Under the pieces are notes generated by a model. It ran no database searches. It had not been told where the DNA came from and saw only the letters and a list, made by a program, of their open reading frames with translations. A stretch of 5,202 nucleotides of DNA, from NCBI GenBank assembly GCA_026982835.1, contig JALSGI010000137.1:1-5202 (forward strand). Direction: 5' to 3'. This DNA comes from Planctomycetota bacterium (GTDB lineage Bacteria > Planctomycetota > Planctomycetia > Pirellulales > S012-138). Made by a program: the position numbers and the translations under genes. Below, in pieces: positions 4,234 through 5,202 of the stretch. Position 1 is the first letter of the stretch. Every line of letters starts with the position of its first letter.

Positions 4234-5202
4234 ACGCGATGCCCAAACGCTGGCTTGCCCGCTGCCGCCGCCTCCTTTGGCCCCAGTCTCTCTGGTGGGG
4301 ACCGCTTTTGTGTTTGCTAGCCGTGGTGTGCGGATTGGGGCTGGGGTTCTGGCTGCGCCACTTGCGGGCGGCCGACGTGCGGGAACACCGCGCCCGGCTG
4401 AAGCAACTCCAGCCGGAACAAGCCGAGGCCTTGTTGCGGCAAATGCAACGTTGGGAGCGGATGTCCCCCGAGGACCGGCAGCGCGTGCAGCGATTGCACC
4501 AGCAGGTGGAATCGCACCCCCAGAAAGAACAGCTCCTGGAGGCCATGCAGCGTTTTCATCGCTGGCTGATCCAGGTGCCGCTGGAAATCCAGTTCGAGAT
4601 GCTCAACAGCGATGCCTCCACCCCAGAGCGGCTGGAGCAGTTTCGGAAACTTTACTTGCAGTGGCTGGGCAGCCGGTGGCTTTCTCCTTCGGAGCAGGAG
4701 GGCCTGATCGCCTGGTGGCGCAATCAACTCCTGGCCAAGCGGCTCCTGGACCCGGAGAAGTTCCGCCAGGGGTTCCCCCGCCTACGCCCCCCCGGCCAGC
4801 AGCCCCTCCGCCCAGGCCCACCCCCGGCCGAAAGGCGCTTGTGGGAGCTGCTCCGCCGGGGCTTGATCAGCCGCAACCGCGAGAGGCTCTTTCACCGCTT
4901 GCGGAACTTCCTCAAGGAACTGGACGACGAAGCCTACCAGGAGCTGGTCCGCTCCTGGCCCCAGGAAACAGCCGGGCAGTGGCACTTCGTTCGCTCCCGG
5001 GAAGAGAAACAGGCTCTGGTTTTGCGCTGGACCACAGGGATATTGATGCGCCGCTTTTTTGCCCGATACCATCGCAAATCGGATCAGCTGCACTCCTTGG
5101 CCCGCCGCTTCCAGCAGCTCTCCTTCAGTGCCAAGGCCCGGCTGCTCGAACTTTCCCCTGAGCGGTTCTTCGCCGAGCTGCAAGCTCTGGAGGAACCTCA
5201 CC
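4230..5202 (+). CDS. Membrane-anchored protein of unknown function, truncated by window end
   Basis: ATG 4230 overlaps the previous stop (ATGA, 4230-4233). The frame then stays open for 324 codons to the window edge with GC-rich third positions, so this is a real partial gene. A basic N-terminus (KRWLARCRRL) is followed by one membrane segment at about 21-42 (LWWGPLLCLLAVVCGLGLGF), which places the rest outside the cytoplasm. The outer part is charged, helical and rich in Gln, Arg and Leu, with MSPEDRQRVQRLHQQ (78-92), a proline-rich linker (about 186-199) and a second helical half. The sequence around 111-141 and 293-320 looks like an internal repeat (see findings). The style recalls DUF3106-like or Spy/CpxP-like helical envelope proteins, but I do not recognise the family with confidence. 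ATG 4239 is an alternative start. Position suggests it works with the sigma / anti-sigma pair, perhaps as sensor or effector; this is inference. Confidence 0.85.
   Translation, partial: MNAMPKRWLARCRRLLWPQSLWWGPLLCLLAVVCGLGLGFWLRHLRAADVREHRARLKQLQPEQAEALLRQMQRWERMSPEDRQRVQRLHQQVESHPQKEQLLEAMQRFHRWLIQVPLEIQFEMLNSDASTPERLEQFRKLYLQWLGSRWLSPSEQEGLIAWWRNQLLAKRLLDPEKFRQGFPRLRPPGQQPLRPGPPPAERRLWELLRRGLISRNRERLFHRLRNFLKELDDEAYQELVRSWPQETAGQWHFVRSREEKQALVLRWTTGILMRRFFARYHRKSDQLHSLARRFQQLSFSAKARLLELSPERFFAELQALEEPH

Noticed and set aside
4277..5161. Forward 294-codon open frame
   Set aside because: It overlaps the frame from ATG 4230, which has the ATGA coupling, a sensible membrane segment and better codon use. 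The rejected frame is Ala/Gly/Pro-rich and featureless.

Overview
The window is GC-rich and is most likely from a member of the Planctomycetota. The grounds are the ECF sigma / membrane anti-sigma / membrane protein layout, the style of the proteins, and an intergenic repeat whose spurious translations contain strings such as GSAGASPS and GEGEAPAEP, which I associate with planctomycete genomes. I recognise the lineage by pattern only; no database search was possible.

Positions 1-493 contain no convincing gene. They hold a long imperfect hairpin (16-89), a short doubtful reading frame with a very good ribosome binding site (140-427), a tandem 10-bp duplication (173-192), a repeat unit that folds as a three-way junction (194-290), and further GCGGAA hairpins. 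Positions 494-1972 encode the PLP-containing subunit 2 of glycine decarboxylase (gcvPB). It overlaps by four bases a lipoate/octanoate transferase-family gene (1969-2736) that keeps the Cys and Lys expected of LipM-type octanoyltransferases. The pair makes sense together: one is part of the glycine cleavage P-protein, the other probably makes the lipoyl group carried by its partner, the H-protein. The partner subunit gene gcvPA is not in the visible 493 bases upstream.

After a 215-base spacer of lower GC, three genes run in the same direction as a tight cluster. They are an ECF-type sigma factor (about 2952-3668), a single-pass membrane protein with the place and shape of an anti-sigma factor but no zinc motif (3694-4233), and a third single-pass membrane protein (4230 to beyond the window end) that starts on an ATGA overlap. 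The third frame stays open to the edge, so its C-terminus is not seen. The likely reading is a cell-envelope signalling module: the anti-sigma protein holds the sigma factor at the membrane, and the large extracytoplasmic part of the third protein is a candidate sensor or effector. That last role is inference from gene order and topology.

No tRNA, rRNA, CRISPR array, insertion sequence or transposase gene was found. All supported genes are on the + strand.
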